Below, one piece after another: positions 11,827 to 22,560 of a DNA stretch of 64,000 nucleotides. The notes beneath the pieces are model-generated. The model searched no databases. It was given only the letters and a program-made list of their open reading frames with translations, and was not told where the DNA came from. Origin of the DNA: Chlorophyllum brunneum (lineage: Eukaryota; Basidiomycota; Agaricomycetes; Agaricales; Agaricaceae); contig OY756151.1 of NCBI GenBank assembly GCA_963576785.1, forward strand, positions 1,116,001-1,180,000, read 5' to 3'. Made by a program: the position numbers and the translations under genes. Every line of letters starts with the position of its first letter. The first letter of the stretch is position 1.

Positions 11827-13252
11827 TTTTTTTTTTTGAATTATGGTCTAAGACCAATTTATTATATAGTGCTTGAACACAGTCTATGGCCAGAATACAA
11901 AAGAGTAAACTAGTGGATATCTATGGAAAAGTGGTGGACACACCCCACCAAGCAAAAGTACCAATACCTGCAACTATCAGTAGAGAATTGCATCCTACTC
12001 CCAAGCCCAGAGGGCAAGGGGAGTGGATGCCAAAGGAGGCAAGTAGGCAGAGGGGTCCCCCAACCAGTGACCCAGTCTGAAGACCAGGCCCAGTCAGTAG
12101 GTGTTGATTCACTGTAAATGCCTAGCAGTGGCAACATACCCAGTTACTAGCCCAACTACTAAGTACCCAACTCCCTTTTACTTGGACCCAACCTACTGGC
12201 CATAGTCACCTTTGCCAGAGTAATTGGCTGCACTATTTGTGTGACTATCAGTGCCTTTACTATACCTAGTCACTGTGAGGATCAGGTCCATCTATTGGTC
12301 ATTGAACACATTTGCCAGGTCTTTGCCAGGAGCTTCCAGTGCTGGACAATAACCTCTCCACCCTAAGCCAGTTATCCAATCCCCTAAGGGATGGATGGGA
12401 AGGCAAACACCTGAGAGTTTGCCTTCAAGAACTTGACAAGGGCACTCAGCATAGTTGGATACCCCCTACAGGAGTCAAACCTCAGACATAAGGTAAGAAT
12501 ATGCACACAGGATTTGAAGAGAGCCTTGTATGGACACCAGATTGGCACATGGTTGAGTATAACCCTACACATGCAGGCTAACAGCAAGTTGGACTCTATT
12601 ATGGCAGAAGGCAGTCACAAACCTCCATTGAGGTAAGTGGGCTAGAGGGGCTTACTGTTATGCCCCTCAAGAGCCATAAACTGGCTACCCAAGTAAGTAG
12701 AATCCTGGAATTGAGTGATCCAGACATTCTGGTAGAACTTGACCATCTCTGACAAAGGGAGTCAAGAGAAGTTTGTGGACAGGAACCTACAGAGTGTTAA
12801 AGGTAGGAATACAGAAGGGGGTAGAAAGAGTAGAGGCAAGATAAAAGAAGATGCAAAGAGAGTAGAGAGTAGACACTCAGACACTGACACAGACACAAAC
12901 ACTAACATATAATGGGTAAAGGATTGATATTTGGGGGAGCTGGGATACTCCTTATATATGTACAGAAGGTGGTCTGTGCACTACCAAATCATGTGACTAA
13001 CTATTTAAGGCTATCTAAGATAAGATGAGATGAACCAGATAAGATGAGATAACACTAGATAAGCTCAGATAAGATGAGATAGCTGGTCAACTCTAACACA
13101 GAGACCTAAAGCTTGGTACAGTACTGGTGTACAGTACCATAAATAGCCCACTTTTCTGAGAAGTAAGTATACCAGATGTGAAAGGAGCATTTGGGATGAC
13201 CCTTGAACCACTTCATAAGAACATTACATATGGCAAGCAAATGAGCTTGACT
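11827..13252 (-). mobile_element. LINE insertion, 5'-truncated 3' end, in LINE copy C
   Basis: The insert opens with an 11-T run at 11,827-11,837, the poly(A) tail of a minus-strand copy, and covers the 3' UTR, the C-terminal cysteine region (12,384-12,587 minus) and part of RNase H up to 13,252. It is flanked by near-identical target-site duplications: AGCCTTCTCTGATGC at 11,812-11,826 and AGCCTTCTCTATGC at 13,253-13,266. Host LINE C coding sequence continues across the site. A 304-bp solo LTR (12,795-13,098) later inserted into it; without that LTR the insert is about 1.1 kb. Confidence 0.85.
12795..13098 (-). repeat. Solo LTR, second family (304 bp), minus
   Basis: The minus strand reads TGTTAGAGTTGACCAGC...CTACCTTTAACA over 304 bp. 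It is flanked by exact 5-bp duplications CAGAG (12,790-12,794 and 13,099-13,103). The matching unoccupied LINE sequence at about 24,210 reads CTACAGAGATC, confirming the insertion site. It contains repeated ATCTCATCTTATCT units and TATATAAGG, a likely TATA box. No internal region is left, so it arose by LTR-LTR recombination. Confidence 0.9.
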
Positions 13253-13266
13253 AGCCTTCTCTATGC

Positions 13267-14115
13267 ATGGACCCACCACTCAAAAGAGTGTTAGAGTTGA
13301 CCAGCTATCTCATCTTATCTGAGCTTATCTAGTGTTATCTCATCTTATCTAGTTCATCTCATCTTATCCTAGATAGCCTTAGATAGTTAGTTATATGATT
13401 TGGTAGTGCACAGACTATCCTCTGTACATATATAAGGAGTATCCCAGCTCCCCCAAATATCAATCCTTTACCCATTATGTATTAGTGTTAGTGTCAGTGT
13501 CAGTGTCTATGTCAGTGTCTCAACTCTCTTTTATCATTCTCTTTGTATTACCTCTACCCTTTCTACTCTCTTCTGTGTTCCCACCTTTAACAAAGAGATC
13601 TGGATTACTTACTGCACTCATCTCTGGTGGGATAAGGTATGCAGTACCTCTTTCTCCAGATACCAGGGCTCTCAGAGCCACAGTGACTGGGGGGACTTCA
13701 GGCAGGCTTGTATAGCAGCCAAATGTTGATTCTTTGATTCAAAGATTGAGGAGATTGCTTCCACTAACAAGTGGCCATGGGACCTGATAAAGTGGGTTAA
13801 GGCTTGCAAGTTACCCCCTTATGAGGCTATCCAGTTTAATAAACAGCCTTATTATGGTATGGACTCCCTATGTGATGTCTTTCACTTAATGTACAACTCT
13901 GCTGCTGACTGGTAGTGTGATATATCTGTTTTGGACCTCCTCTCAGACCTTCCAGTCAGGGAGTAGGCCCCATTCTCAGCATTGGAGCTTATGGAGGCCC
14001 TGTCCTCCTGCTCAAACATGTCTTCTCTAGGGCCAAACCATGTTATGTAGTCTCACCTCAAGTATATCATTGTTGATGAAGATTGTTTGGTGGTATTCCT
14101 GTGTCTGGCCAATGC
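13267..14115 (+). pseudogene. LINE copy C, right part: linker and RT N-terminus
   Basis: After the nested insertions, plus-strand frames resume the same LINE: a WWDKVCS block, then KWPWDLIKWVKA, MYNSAADW and SNMSSLGPNHVMxSHLK. These match the full-length copy's PWDLMPW, HYNSAQD and NSSVPGPDHIFWSHLK. The last match is the early RT region (fingers). The sequence ends at the gypsy LTR at 14,116 and does not resume beyond 20,096. Stops interrupt the frame. The solo LTR at 13,289-13,592 lies inside this span. Confidence 0.7.
13289..13592 (+). repeat. Solo LTR, second family (304 bp), plus
   Basis: Same length and family as 12,795-13,098 but in the opposite orientation, with exact duplications AAGAG at 13,284-13,288 and 13,593-13,597. 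It interrupts LINE C coding sequence 22 bp past the duplicated target of the nested LINE. Excising it rejoins the LINE frame just before a block corresponding to the SWW-x-x-ECS region of the full-length LINE. Confidence 0.9.
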
Positions 14116-14420
14116 TGTTATGACCTTAGTCTAGGACTTAGGTTGCAAGTCTTTGGATAAAGACAAGGAAGTAGAGAGAAGAGAAAGGGATGATACGATT
14201 GGTAAAGTATAAGGAATACATCAAGTATTACTATACTTTATATACTAGTGGTAAGTGCTAAGAATAAGGGAATGGAGTAACAGAGTTATAGAGGACAAGT
14301 AGAGTGAGTTAGTAAGAGTACAGCCATAAGAGATGAAACAGGAGATGAAACAGATACATAGGAATAAGGAGTATGATAGGTGTATGATAGGAATGTAATG
14401 TCTATCTATAGTTCATAACA
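14116..14420 (-). repeat. 3' LTR of chromovirus copy 1
   Basis: TGTTATG...CATAACA ends; it matches the LTRs at 19,793, 40,099 and 46,236. The adjacent 3' polypurine tract lies at 14,424-14,434 (CCTCCCTTTTT on the plus strand). Confidence 0.9.
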
Positions 14421-14434
14421 ATACCTCCCTTTTT

Positions 14435-15031
14435 ATGTTTATGACCCCATGAATTGTAGTGGTTTACTTGTTGTCCTGTTCTCTGTATAATACATTGACA
14501 AGTTGTCACTTAGTGGGGCTAATCATTGGGATTCCCGACTTGTATCGACATTTGATCTGAGTCTTTTGCCTGTCATGACTAAAGTGGTTTGGATATATCT
14601 CTTTGCATCAGAGTGTACCAACACATTGAGGTCGGTTGCTACTTTATCCAATAACTCTTTCATGAGTTCATGTTTTCCAGTTGACATAGTGGCTGGAAGT
14701 GCTCTGACAGTGGTGACAAGTAAGATATGGCTTAGGGCTTTGGCTTGGACTTGGAGGTTGTTGATGGCATGGGCAATGCATGCAAGTTCTTTGGTTGTAG
14801 GAGTATAGTATTTGATCTGTTCTTCTATGGATTGGGCATCAAGAAGGTTGTTGAGCTCTTGCTCGAACTCTGTGTCATTTGCTAGGAAGGGGGTGGATTT
14901 GCATTTGGTGTGTATAGTGTGTTATGGAGGTAGTTGGTGAGGTCTAGTGTGTAGTGAATACAATGAGAGATGCTTCAAGTATAGTGATTTCTTGGGATAT
15001 GAAATTCTTTGTTCATAATTGTCACTTTTTA
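14435..15031 (-). pseudogene. Third-ORF remnant of chromovirus copy 1
   Basis: On the minus strand the frame containing NDTEFEQELNNLLDAQS, then INNLQVQAKALSHILL and ALPATMSTGKHELMKELL, corresponds closely to the third ORF of copy 2 (45,228-46,196). Here these blocks read through one continuous frame that is broken by a frameshift in copy 2, which supports a single original protein. About 400 bp of the middle is deleted: sequence jumps from MTGKRL to the C-terminal region. The segment lies between an internal purine tract (15,032-15,044) and the 3' polypurine tract. Function unknown; no membrane segment or signal peptide seen. Confidence 0.65.
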
Positions 15032-15044
15032 CCCCCCCCTTTTT
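15032..15044 (-). other. Internal polypurine tract of copy 1
   Basis: The plus strand reads eight C then five T, so the element strand has AAAAAGGGGGGGG. It lies just past the chromodomain and is shared with copy 2 (45,187-45,198). Confidence 0.6.
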
Positions 15045-18000
15045 ATAAGTTTTGTCCTCGAAATCTTGGTTAAAAATTCCTGAACTGCCTCCTTGGCATT
15101 TCCTAGCTCTGACTCCTCTTCCCATGTGTCTTCCTTGGAGGTATACCCTTTCCAGTATACTAGGTATTGATTTCATCATTCTCTTGTGCAGTGTCCTTGA
15201 ATCTCTTCTACCTCATACTGTTCTTCATTGTTGATGATCTTGGGCATTGGTGGTGGGAGAGTGTACTGGTTGTCAAACTCGGGTTTATGATAGGGGGAGA
15301 GGAGTTGGCTGTTAAACACATCATGTATTGCCTATGTTTCAGATAGGTCCAATTGGTAACTTGTTTCTCCTATTTTTGCCTTTATTTGGAATGGTCCATA
15401 GCATTTGTGATCTAGTTTCTTGGTCGGTCTTGTTGTCTTGATGTTATTTGCCTCAAGCCATACTTGATCACCTAGAATATACTCATGTTCTGGTTTGGTG
15501 CTGTTATGTTTTTCCATTTGTGTTTGGCTGTACTGTAGCATCTTGATCATTTGTTGTTGTATGCCCTGTAGCTCCTGTATTTGTTCCGTGATCACAGGTA
15601 CTTTGGTAACATTTGTTATGTCTCCTTTCCAGAGGTGTTGTCCATATACTATTTTGAATGGCAAGTATCCAGTGGTGGTGTGGACTTTGTCATTGTATTG
15701 GAATTCTGCTGTGCTAACCATTTTTTCCAGTTACTCTGCCCATAGTTTATTATATTTCTGAGGTATGTTTCGACTTCCTGGTTGATGCACTCTGTCTGAC
15801 TGTCTGTTTGTGGGTGGTATGCCATGGATAGGTTTCTTTGGGTGCTGGTCACTCAGCATAGTTTGGCCATAAACTTTGATGCAAATTGGGGGCCTCTGTT
15901 GCTGATAATTCTATGGGGTATTCCATGTATTCTCTATATATCATCTCAATATATATCTCCTAGCTCCTTGGATGTTAAGGTGGTGTTAACTGCATGTAGT
16001 CTGATCATTTTGCTGAAATGATCAACTATGACAAGTATTGCATCATATTCCTCTGATTCTGGTAATGGTCCTATCATATCAATTGATATTTCTTTCCAGG
16101 GTTCTGCTGGTATTGGTAGAGGGTGGAGATGTGTTGTTGGTCTTGTTCAGAGTATTTTGTTTTGTTGGCATACATCATATCCTCTAATGTATTGTTTGAC
16201 ATCATTGCGCATTTGAGACCACCAATAATTCTGTCTAAGGAGTTCGATTATTTGATATTGTCCTGGGTGTCCTATGTCTGTTTTGTTGTGGTGTTGCTAG
16301 AGTATCTCTTGTCATATTTGGTTATTGGGTAGAACATATATTCTCCCTTCAAACATTGGTAATCCATCTGTTTCCTATATCTCCTCTGGTTATCTTTCCT
16401 TTTCCTTTTGCAGTCAGTATTTCAGATCTTCTTCCCTTGTGATTTCCCATATTTTTTGGATTGCAATGATTGTATTGTCTTTGAATAAATGGTCAGGTAA
16501 TAAGATGATGTTGGTATTGTCTTTGGTAGTATTGGTTTTTGTCAGTTGCAATAGTATATTGGCTTTTGTGTTGGTCTTTCCAGGGATGTGTTTCAGTATA
16601 TAATGGTATTCTTGTAACTCTATCTGCCACCTTGCTTGTTATCCTGTGAGTTGTTGCAGTTTTCGGAAGTATTCCAAACTTTTGTGATTGGTCCAAATTT
16701 CAAAAGGTTCATTGGCATCAAGTAAGTATTGTCTCCAGGTCTTAACTGCTTCTTGGATGGCTAGTAGTTCTTTGTTGTAAATTTGGTAGTTTTGTTCTAC
16801 CAGTGTCATTGTTTTTGAGTGAAATGCAATTGGGTGCCAATGTTTTTTTTGCTTTTACAATAGTACTGCTCCTACTCTGTAGCCTGATGTGTCTACCTCT
16901 ACTCAGTATTGTCTCTTGTCCTGTGGCATTACTAGTACTGGTTTGGTTATGACCTTTTCCTTGATTTTCTTGAAGGCTTGCTGTTGTCATTCTGTCTATA
17001 CCCATTGAGTGTCTTTCTTTTTCAACTCATGTAATGGGATGGCTATGTTGCTGAAGTCATGTATGAATTGTCAGTAGAAGTTTGTGAAGCCTAAGAATTT
17101 TTCAATGTCCTTTAAGGATTTGGGTGTTGGCCATTCTTTTACTGCTTTAATCTTCTCCTTCTCTATTTTAACACTGCCCTGTCCAACTACAAATCCTAGT
17201 ATCAGTATTTCCTTCACATCAAATAAACACTTCAATCTTTTGAAATATAGCTGATGTTTTGCTGCAATGTTGAAGAATCATTTTGTCCTTTCTTCAAGTT
17301 CTTTCTGTGTAGTACCTAGGATAACAAAGTTATCCATGTAATTGATGATCACTTCTTCATCATTCTCTGGAATATCACTGGCAAGTTGCTTATTCTGAAA
17401 AATATGACTATTGGTTTGAATAATCCATTGTTTGTTACAAATGCTGCTTTCCATTCATTGTCTTCTCTGATCCAGATGTTGTTGTATCCCCAAATAATAT
17501 CAAGCTTGTTGAAAACCTTTGCATCTTTGAGTCAGTCAATAACTTTGCTTATTAGCAGAAGCAGCATTTTGTCTTTGATCATGTGTTTGTTTAGCTTCTT
17601 GTAGTCCTGTACTAGTTACTTGGTTCCATCCTTCTTAGGTATAAAGAAGCATGGGGTGGTGTAAGGGGATTGTGATGGTTGAATTTGTCCTAAAGCAATG
17701 TTTTCATTGAGGAATTTCTATAACTCTTGTTTTTCTGTTATTGTCATAGAATAGACTTTGGATTGCAGTACTGGTGGTACATCTTCAGATAGGTTTATCT
17801 TGTGGTCCCATATCATGTGCTTGGGTAGTTTGTTGAAGTTTTTCTTGTTGAACAGGTGCATATATTGCTGTAGATATCTCAGTAGGTCCTCTGGGTTTGT
17901 TTGGTCAGTCTTCTTTTCTTCTATGTGTTCTTTTACCATGCATATTCTTTCTCTAAACCATATGTCATTGTGGTATGTAGTGCAATCCTTCAGACATCTT

Positions 18001-18436
18001 GTGAAGTGTATTATATTGTTTGTCCAATTGATTTCCGGGTTATGTTTGACTAGCCAGTTGTGTCCAAAGTATAGATCTGTGCTCTCTAGTTGTATTACCA
18101 TTGCTTTGATTTCTTCTGTGTGTTTTACATTGTTTAGTACCAGGTGTGCTATATCTGTTATTTCTCCTTTCTTGTTTTCAGTTCCGTTGGCATTGATTAC
18201 TCTTATTGGGGTTTTGAGGGGTCTAGTTGGGAGTTCTTCTTCTACTATTCTTTGTACTATGCATGTGTGGGTACATCTGGAGTCTACTAGCATGGTAATT
18301 TGTTTGGGTCCCTTTGTTGTTCTGATTGTTGAGTTAAGGAGAAGTTCATGCATCAAGTTCTTTTTCTGTGGAATCACATATTGTCTATTATGAAATAAAA
18401 CAAGAACTCTAGGGTTATTGGCTTGCAAGTTTGCAC
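15045..18436 (-). pseudogene. Chromovirus Pol pseudogene, copy 1
   Basis: Minus-strand pieces from right to left: retropepsin at 17,718-18,428 (active site LVDSRCTH, with the Gly of D-S-G replaced, then FGHNWLVKHNPEINW); RT at about 17,000-17,740; RNase H at about 16,540-16,950; integrase at about 15,650-16,320 with a GPI(I)ISID block and YHPQTDSQTECINQE; the GPY/F-like tail at 15,332-15,721; and a chromodomain at about 15,050-15,240 (VEEIQGHC, YLVYWKGYTSKEDTWE). The chromodomain identifies a chromovirus, which would target integration to marked chromatin. Frames are broken by many stops. Confidence 0.85.
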
Positions 18437-19699
18437 CTACTTAGAGCCTTTGGCAAAATCCTCCTTTGCATCTTCTTCTTGCTCAGTTTCCTTGGTGATC
18501 TCCCTGATGTGCACTTTCTTTGGTACTTTACAGTTCTTTGAGATGTGGCCCTACTTTCTGCAATTATAGCACATTATTTTGGTGTATATGACTTTTGTCT
18601 TCTTGCGGCAATATTTAGCAATATGCCTGTATAGGTTGTAGTTGAAACATCTTGGTTTCCTATTCTGATTGGTGTCTGCTCTCTGTCTTCCTATCTCCAT
18701 TGGTTGTTCTCCACCTCTGTATGTGACCCCTGTGCTTGTTCTAACATCTCTGCAGGTGATGTCTGTGGTTTTGTACCCTTGTCCTACTGTGAGGATTGTG
18801 GTCCTCTATTTATCATATATGTTTGGGATTGAGGCTGTTAGGTAGCCTACAATAGTCCTGATAATGTCTGCTCTGGTGTGTCATTTGAGAAGGAATATGG
18901 CATGTGCATCATCTGTTCCAGCTTGGGTTTTCAATGCTTCAAACTCTATTAAGAAGTCTGTGGTGTTCCTCTTTCCCTGTTTGAACAACTTGATTTCTTC
19001 TTCTGCTATTACTTTTCTATTTCCCAAAGAGAATGTGGCTACTATCTCCATTGCAAAGTCTTCAAATGCTGGTGTTTTCTTATCTTGGATTGCCTGTAAC
19101 TTGGCATTGGTGTAAGGACCTGCTAGTCCTCCTTTCATCTGTACTAATACTCCAATTATCTTTTGCTCATTATTATTGATCTTGTTGAAGAGTGTCCATA
19201 AGGACATTGCTTTCTACCAATCATCAAACTTGGTTCTATCTCTATTGAAGTATCCTGGTTCCAGGGCTAAGTTCTTTGGAAAGTTAATTTCATCAGTCAT
19301 TTCTGGTTCTGTTTCAGGTTGTTCATGCTTGTGTATCTTGGCAAATTCTATGTCAGATGTTTTGGATTTGCTATATTCATTGGTCTCAGCAATTTCTATA
19401 TCAGATGCAGTCTCAGCTTCACTGTGTTTATTCTCATGTGTTTCAGCAGTTTCTATATTGAATGGGGCTTCAGTGACTTCTGTGTTGGATGTAGTCTTGG
19501 CAACTTCTGTATTGAATAAGGTCTTGAAGAGAGCTGTATCTTTGTCTATGCTGTAATCTGATTTCTGTTGCTTAAGTCCTTCTGGGACTTTGGATTCTGT
19601 TTGTCTTTTGGATCCAGTGGTGACTGGTGATCCCTGTATATCTGTTGGTCTCGGAGCTCTGGGTCTTCTTGGTATTCTTGATGAGCTACTGCTGCTCAT
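18437..19699 (-). pseudogene. Chromovirus Gag pseudogene, copy 1
   Basis: The start at 19,699 (MSSSSSSRIPRRPRAPRPTD) is the only intact Gag start among the three copies. A low-complexity acidic N-terminus is followed by the retrotransposon Gag core (WTLFNKINNNEQKIIGVLVQ, LFKQGKRNTTDFLIEFEALK) and two degenerate CCHC knuckles near 18,520-18,660 (the first reads CFNYNLYRHIAKYC, having lost a Cys and the Gly). A stop at about 18,880 splits it. The protein would coat element RNA in virus-like particles. Confidence 0.8.
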
Positions 19700-19792
19700 A
19701 TATTGTTGTTCTGGTCAGAGGCTATTATTCCAAGCCTAGCTATGAATAGTGGTACCTCTCTTGCAAGGTGAGTCGAATGACACTTTACCAAA

Positions 19793-20096
19793 TGTTATGA
19801 CCTTAGTCTAAGACTCAGATTGCAAGTCTTTGGATAAAGACAAGGAAGTAGAAAGAAGAGTAAGGGATGATATGATTGGTAAAGTGTAAGGAATACATCA
19901 AGTATTACTACACTTTATATACTAGTAGTGAATACTAAAAATAAGAGAACAGAGTAAAGGAGTTATAGGGATGAGTAGAACAAGTCAGTAAGGGTACAGC
20001 CATAAGGGATGAGACAGGAGATAAAATGGGTACATAAGAATGATAAGTACAACTAGTGCATGATAGGAATGTAATGTCTTTCTATAGTTCATAACA
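19793..20096 (-). repeat. 5' LTR of chromovirus copy 1
   Basis: 304 bp, TG...CA ends on the minus strand. The adjoining internal sequence on the minus strand starts TTTGGTAAAGTGTCATTCGA, the putative primer-binding site, complementary to CACTTTACCAA inside the LTR. Confidence 0.9.
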
Positions 20097-21041
20097 GGTC
20101 CATAGGCAACTGTGCAGTCTGCCTAGGAGTGTTGGGAGGGACAGGGACCTTCAGTACCTTGTTCTCCCTAGTGTTGGAGCAACCAAAAGTTTGCTTTCAA
20201 GCAACATCTGCAAAAGACCTTTTGGGGGCCTGAGCAGACTTAGGTTTGGGGGCAGTGGCAGGGGTCTTGCCAGTTGCACTACTAGGAGTAGCAGGACAAA
20301 CATCAATGTACTCATCTAGGCTGGGTACTACTTGGGTACAAATATCTTCCCTTTGGACTTAGGGGTCACATCAGAGTCTGGGGCAGAGCTCATTGCCACA
20401 TTACTACCAGGCTGGGATTGAGAACCAGGGGAAGAAACAGTTTTCCCCTGGGCTAAGGTGCTTAATGCATATTTCAGCATCAAGTGAAAATCATCAGAGG
20501 GGGCATCTGCTCACCCTGTAGACATAATGGTAGACACCAGACTAGTCAGTGCCAAACCAAAACTCTTTCCCCTATCAGAAAGAACAAAATCCTTCTAAGC
20601 AGCAAGCCATTCAGTCACCAAAATGACTAAGTCAACCATTTGGACATATTTATTCTCCATCCCCTTGTCTTCCCCAATATCCACATCTTTGTCCTCCTCA
20701 TCATCACTCTCCTCCTCTTCAGAGTCAGCAAGTTTCTCATCAGCTGAGACTCCTGTGGCTGTCTCAATCTGAGAGATAAGTAAGGGAAGTAGTGTTGAGC
20801 CACTTACCCCAGGGAAAGAAGTTACACTGAAGACAGCTCTAGTACCTCTAGCAGTATATTTGGAATCAGGATCAGGGGAGCCTAACCTGCTCTGTGTAGG
20901 GATAAGAGTTTTGTACTGACTTCTAGTACCAGATCTGTCAGATCCTTCAGATCTAACTTGAGTAATACTATCTCCATAATCCCCCAGGTTAGGAGATAAC
21001 ATAGGAAAAGGTGGATTAGGGTCCTCCTGTCTACTAGACAT
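20097..21041 (-). pseudogene. Unrecognised ORF, acidic; possible retroelement ORF1 or Gag
   Basis: The minus-strand frame 20,595-21,041 starts MSSRQEDPNPPFPMLSPNLG and ends in a strongly acidic stretch (DSEEEESDDEEDKDVD). Beyond a stop the same frame continues (FVLSDRGKSFGLALTSLVS) and then a proline/lysine-rich part with KRSFADVA. A KxSFADVA-type motif after a basic linker is reminiscent of ORF1 or Gag proteins of fungal retroelements, but I cannot name a family. The element is cut at 20,097 by the chromovirus LTR. Because it sits among relics and has internal stops, a host gene is unlikely. Confidence 0.4.
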
Positions 21042-21246
21042 ATTTTAGAAGCAGTGAAAATACCTTGTTACCATGTTACAGCAAGTTTGAAAAATGATGA
21101 TAGTGGTAAGAAGTCAAGAAGAGATGATCCAAAAGTTTCCCAAACACTTCAAACTTTGAGATCTCAGTCCCACAATGTTCCTACTCACTGTACAAGTCTA
21201 CCAAGATGCTCAGAACCACTCTATTTCACTCTTCCAGCAGTAATAT

Positions 21247-21446
21247 GTTGAAGAACTCCTAGAACATTACCATATGGACAACTCTAAGCCTGTTCAGACC
21301 TCTCTTTCATCTGGAACTGACCTCTCAGATGTTGTACCCACTCCAGACAAGCAAGAAACAATGAAAACAGTCCTCTACCTTGCAACAGTTGGTTCTCTGC
21401 AATATCTAGCCACCATGACACATCCAGACATTATTTTTGCTGTCTC
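21247..21446 (+). pseudogene. copia RT C-terminal fragment
   Basis: The frame around 21,274-21,446 encodes MDNSKPVQTSLSSGTDLSD, then VGSLQYLATMTHPDIIFAVS. This is the RT-RNase H junction typical of copia (C/S-K-P-V-x-T-P...V-G-S-L-x-Y-L-x-x-x-T-R-P-D-I). It runs directly into an LTR at 21,447 with no RNase H, so an internal deletion or an LTR insertion without a matching duplication joined them. From 21,042 to 21,246 nothing further is recognised. Confidence 0.8.
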
Positions 21447-21668
21447 TGTTAGAGTGTGCAAGTTGTAATCTGCACCAAGTTATAGATTGTGAGGTGATAG
21501 ATTGATTGTGTCATGTGATGGGTTGAACTTAGATACCTGTGGATATCTCAGAGGCTTCTTTAGTTTCTAACAATAGTCCACAGTCTCCAGAGATATCTAG
21601 TTACTTAATAGACTTGTTTCTTGCTCTTTAGGACCATTCAATGGTGCCACTGCATTCTACCTTTAACA
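21447..21668 (+). repeat. Copia-type LTR
   Basis: 222 bp from TGTTAGAGTG to TACCTTTAACA, the only one of the three copies with an intact 5' TG. Flanking 5-mers GTCTC and GGTTA do not match, so it is not a simple insertion. Confidence 0.8.
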
Positions 21669-22560
21669 GGTTATGGACTCCAAGCTTTAGAAGCAAGAAA
21701 TGCGAGATTTATTCATAATTTATCATTACCAACTTATTATCCCCTCCTCACCTCAAATTCTTTCCCTACCCTTTCACCAATGCTGTTATGAGTCCTCCAC
21801 TATGTCTACTACATCCTATGCCACCTCTCCATGCTCTCAGCAATGCCCAATGACCACTATTTGCATTTTCTGTACCAAAACTGGCTATAACATGTCAACT
21901 GCCATTATTACATTCAGACTCAAAGCAAGGCCCAGCTGGATACCATAAATCAACAAAAGCAATGCTCTAGACATTCTGAAAAGGCTACCACCCCTTTTAC
22001 AACTCTCACTGCCTGTCTAGCCCCAGCTATAGCTAGCTTAGCCATAGAATATGCCCAAAATACATCACTATCATTATCCTCTACCTCTCTATCCTCTCCA
22101 TTACTTCTAGGCCCTCATTGCACTACCAATGGCTGCCAGACACTGGTGCCACAGTCAGCCTAATGGTCAAATGGTTTGGGTGTAGGCTTAATTCCTACCA
22201 GGCTACTTGACTAGAAGGTCCTAAGCTTGAAACCTGTGGGAGGAATTTATTCTCAATCATGGAAAGTACCAATGTACATGGTGTGGCTGCTTAGCAATAT
22301 TCCTGGATGATACTGGATTAGGTTGTGTGGTCCGATTTGGCATTGTTTGGTGCTATCACAGGCTAGTGTGGGAGTTGTTACACTTAGCCACATAGCAAGT
22401 CACAGTGTGATCCAGCTGTGTGCATTTCCCAAGTCTAATATACTGGCCAAAGGTAGTGGTATCCTAATACTAGAATCTAACTTGGGAGGATTACCTAAGC
22501 CATTGCTGGAGATAGGGTATTATAAGAAGGAGAATGTTGTGATAACAGTCTAACTTGGAG
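21669..22560 (+). pseudogene. Degenerate retroelement with possible knuckle and protease
   Basis: The frame 21,700-21,948 contains CIFCTKTGYNMSTA, which keeps the C-x2-C spacing of a CCHC knuckle but has lost His and the last Cys. At about 22,130 another frame encodes WLPDTGATVSLM, a retropepsin-like DTGA active site, followed by a region with several stops. Together they suggest the Gag-protease part of a further LTR element; no RT is seen. Very degraded. Confidence 0.35.

Larger units (their letters stand above)
14116..20096 (-). mobile_element. Ty3/gypsy chromovirus copy 1 (both LTRs)
   Basis: An LTR element in minus orientation with LTRs of 305 bp (14,116-14,420, 3') and 304 bp (19,793-20,096, 5'). 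Internal order is Gag, protease, RT, RNase H, integrase, chromodomain and a third-ORF remnant, as in copy 2 at 40,099-46,540. The LTRs differ at several dozen sites by eye, so it is older than copy 2. The flanking 5-mers do not match (AATGC left, GGTCC right), and the flanks belong to different elements, so at least one edge was rearranged. Many in-frame stops. Confidence 0.9.

Noticed and set aside
13040..13370. Short ATCTCATCTTATCT repeats as a CRISPR-like array
   Set aside because: They are variable short repeats inside LTRs of a eukaryotic element, with no regular spacers.
17758..18393. Long plus-strand open frame (211 codons)
   Set aside because: Antisense of the chromovirus protease region; composition is Ser/Leu/Cys-rich as expected for a shadow.
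21247..21668. RT fragment plus LTR as an intact copia 3' end
   Set aside because: RNase H and the polypurine tract are missing and the flanking 5-mers do not match.
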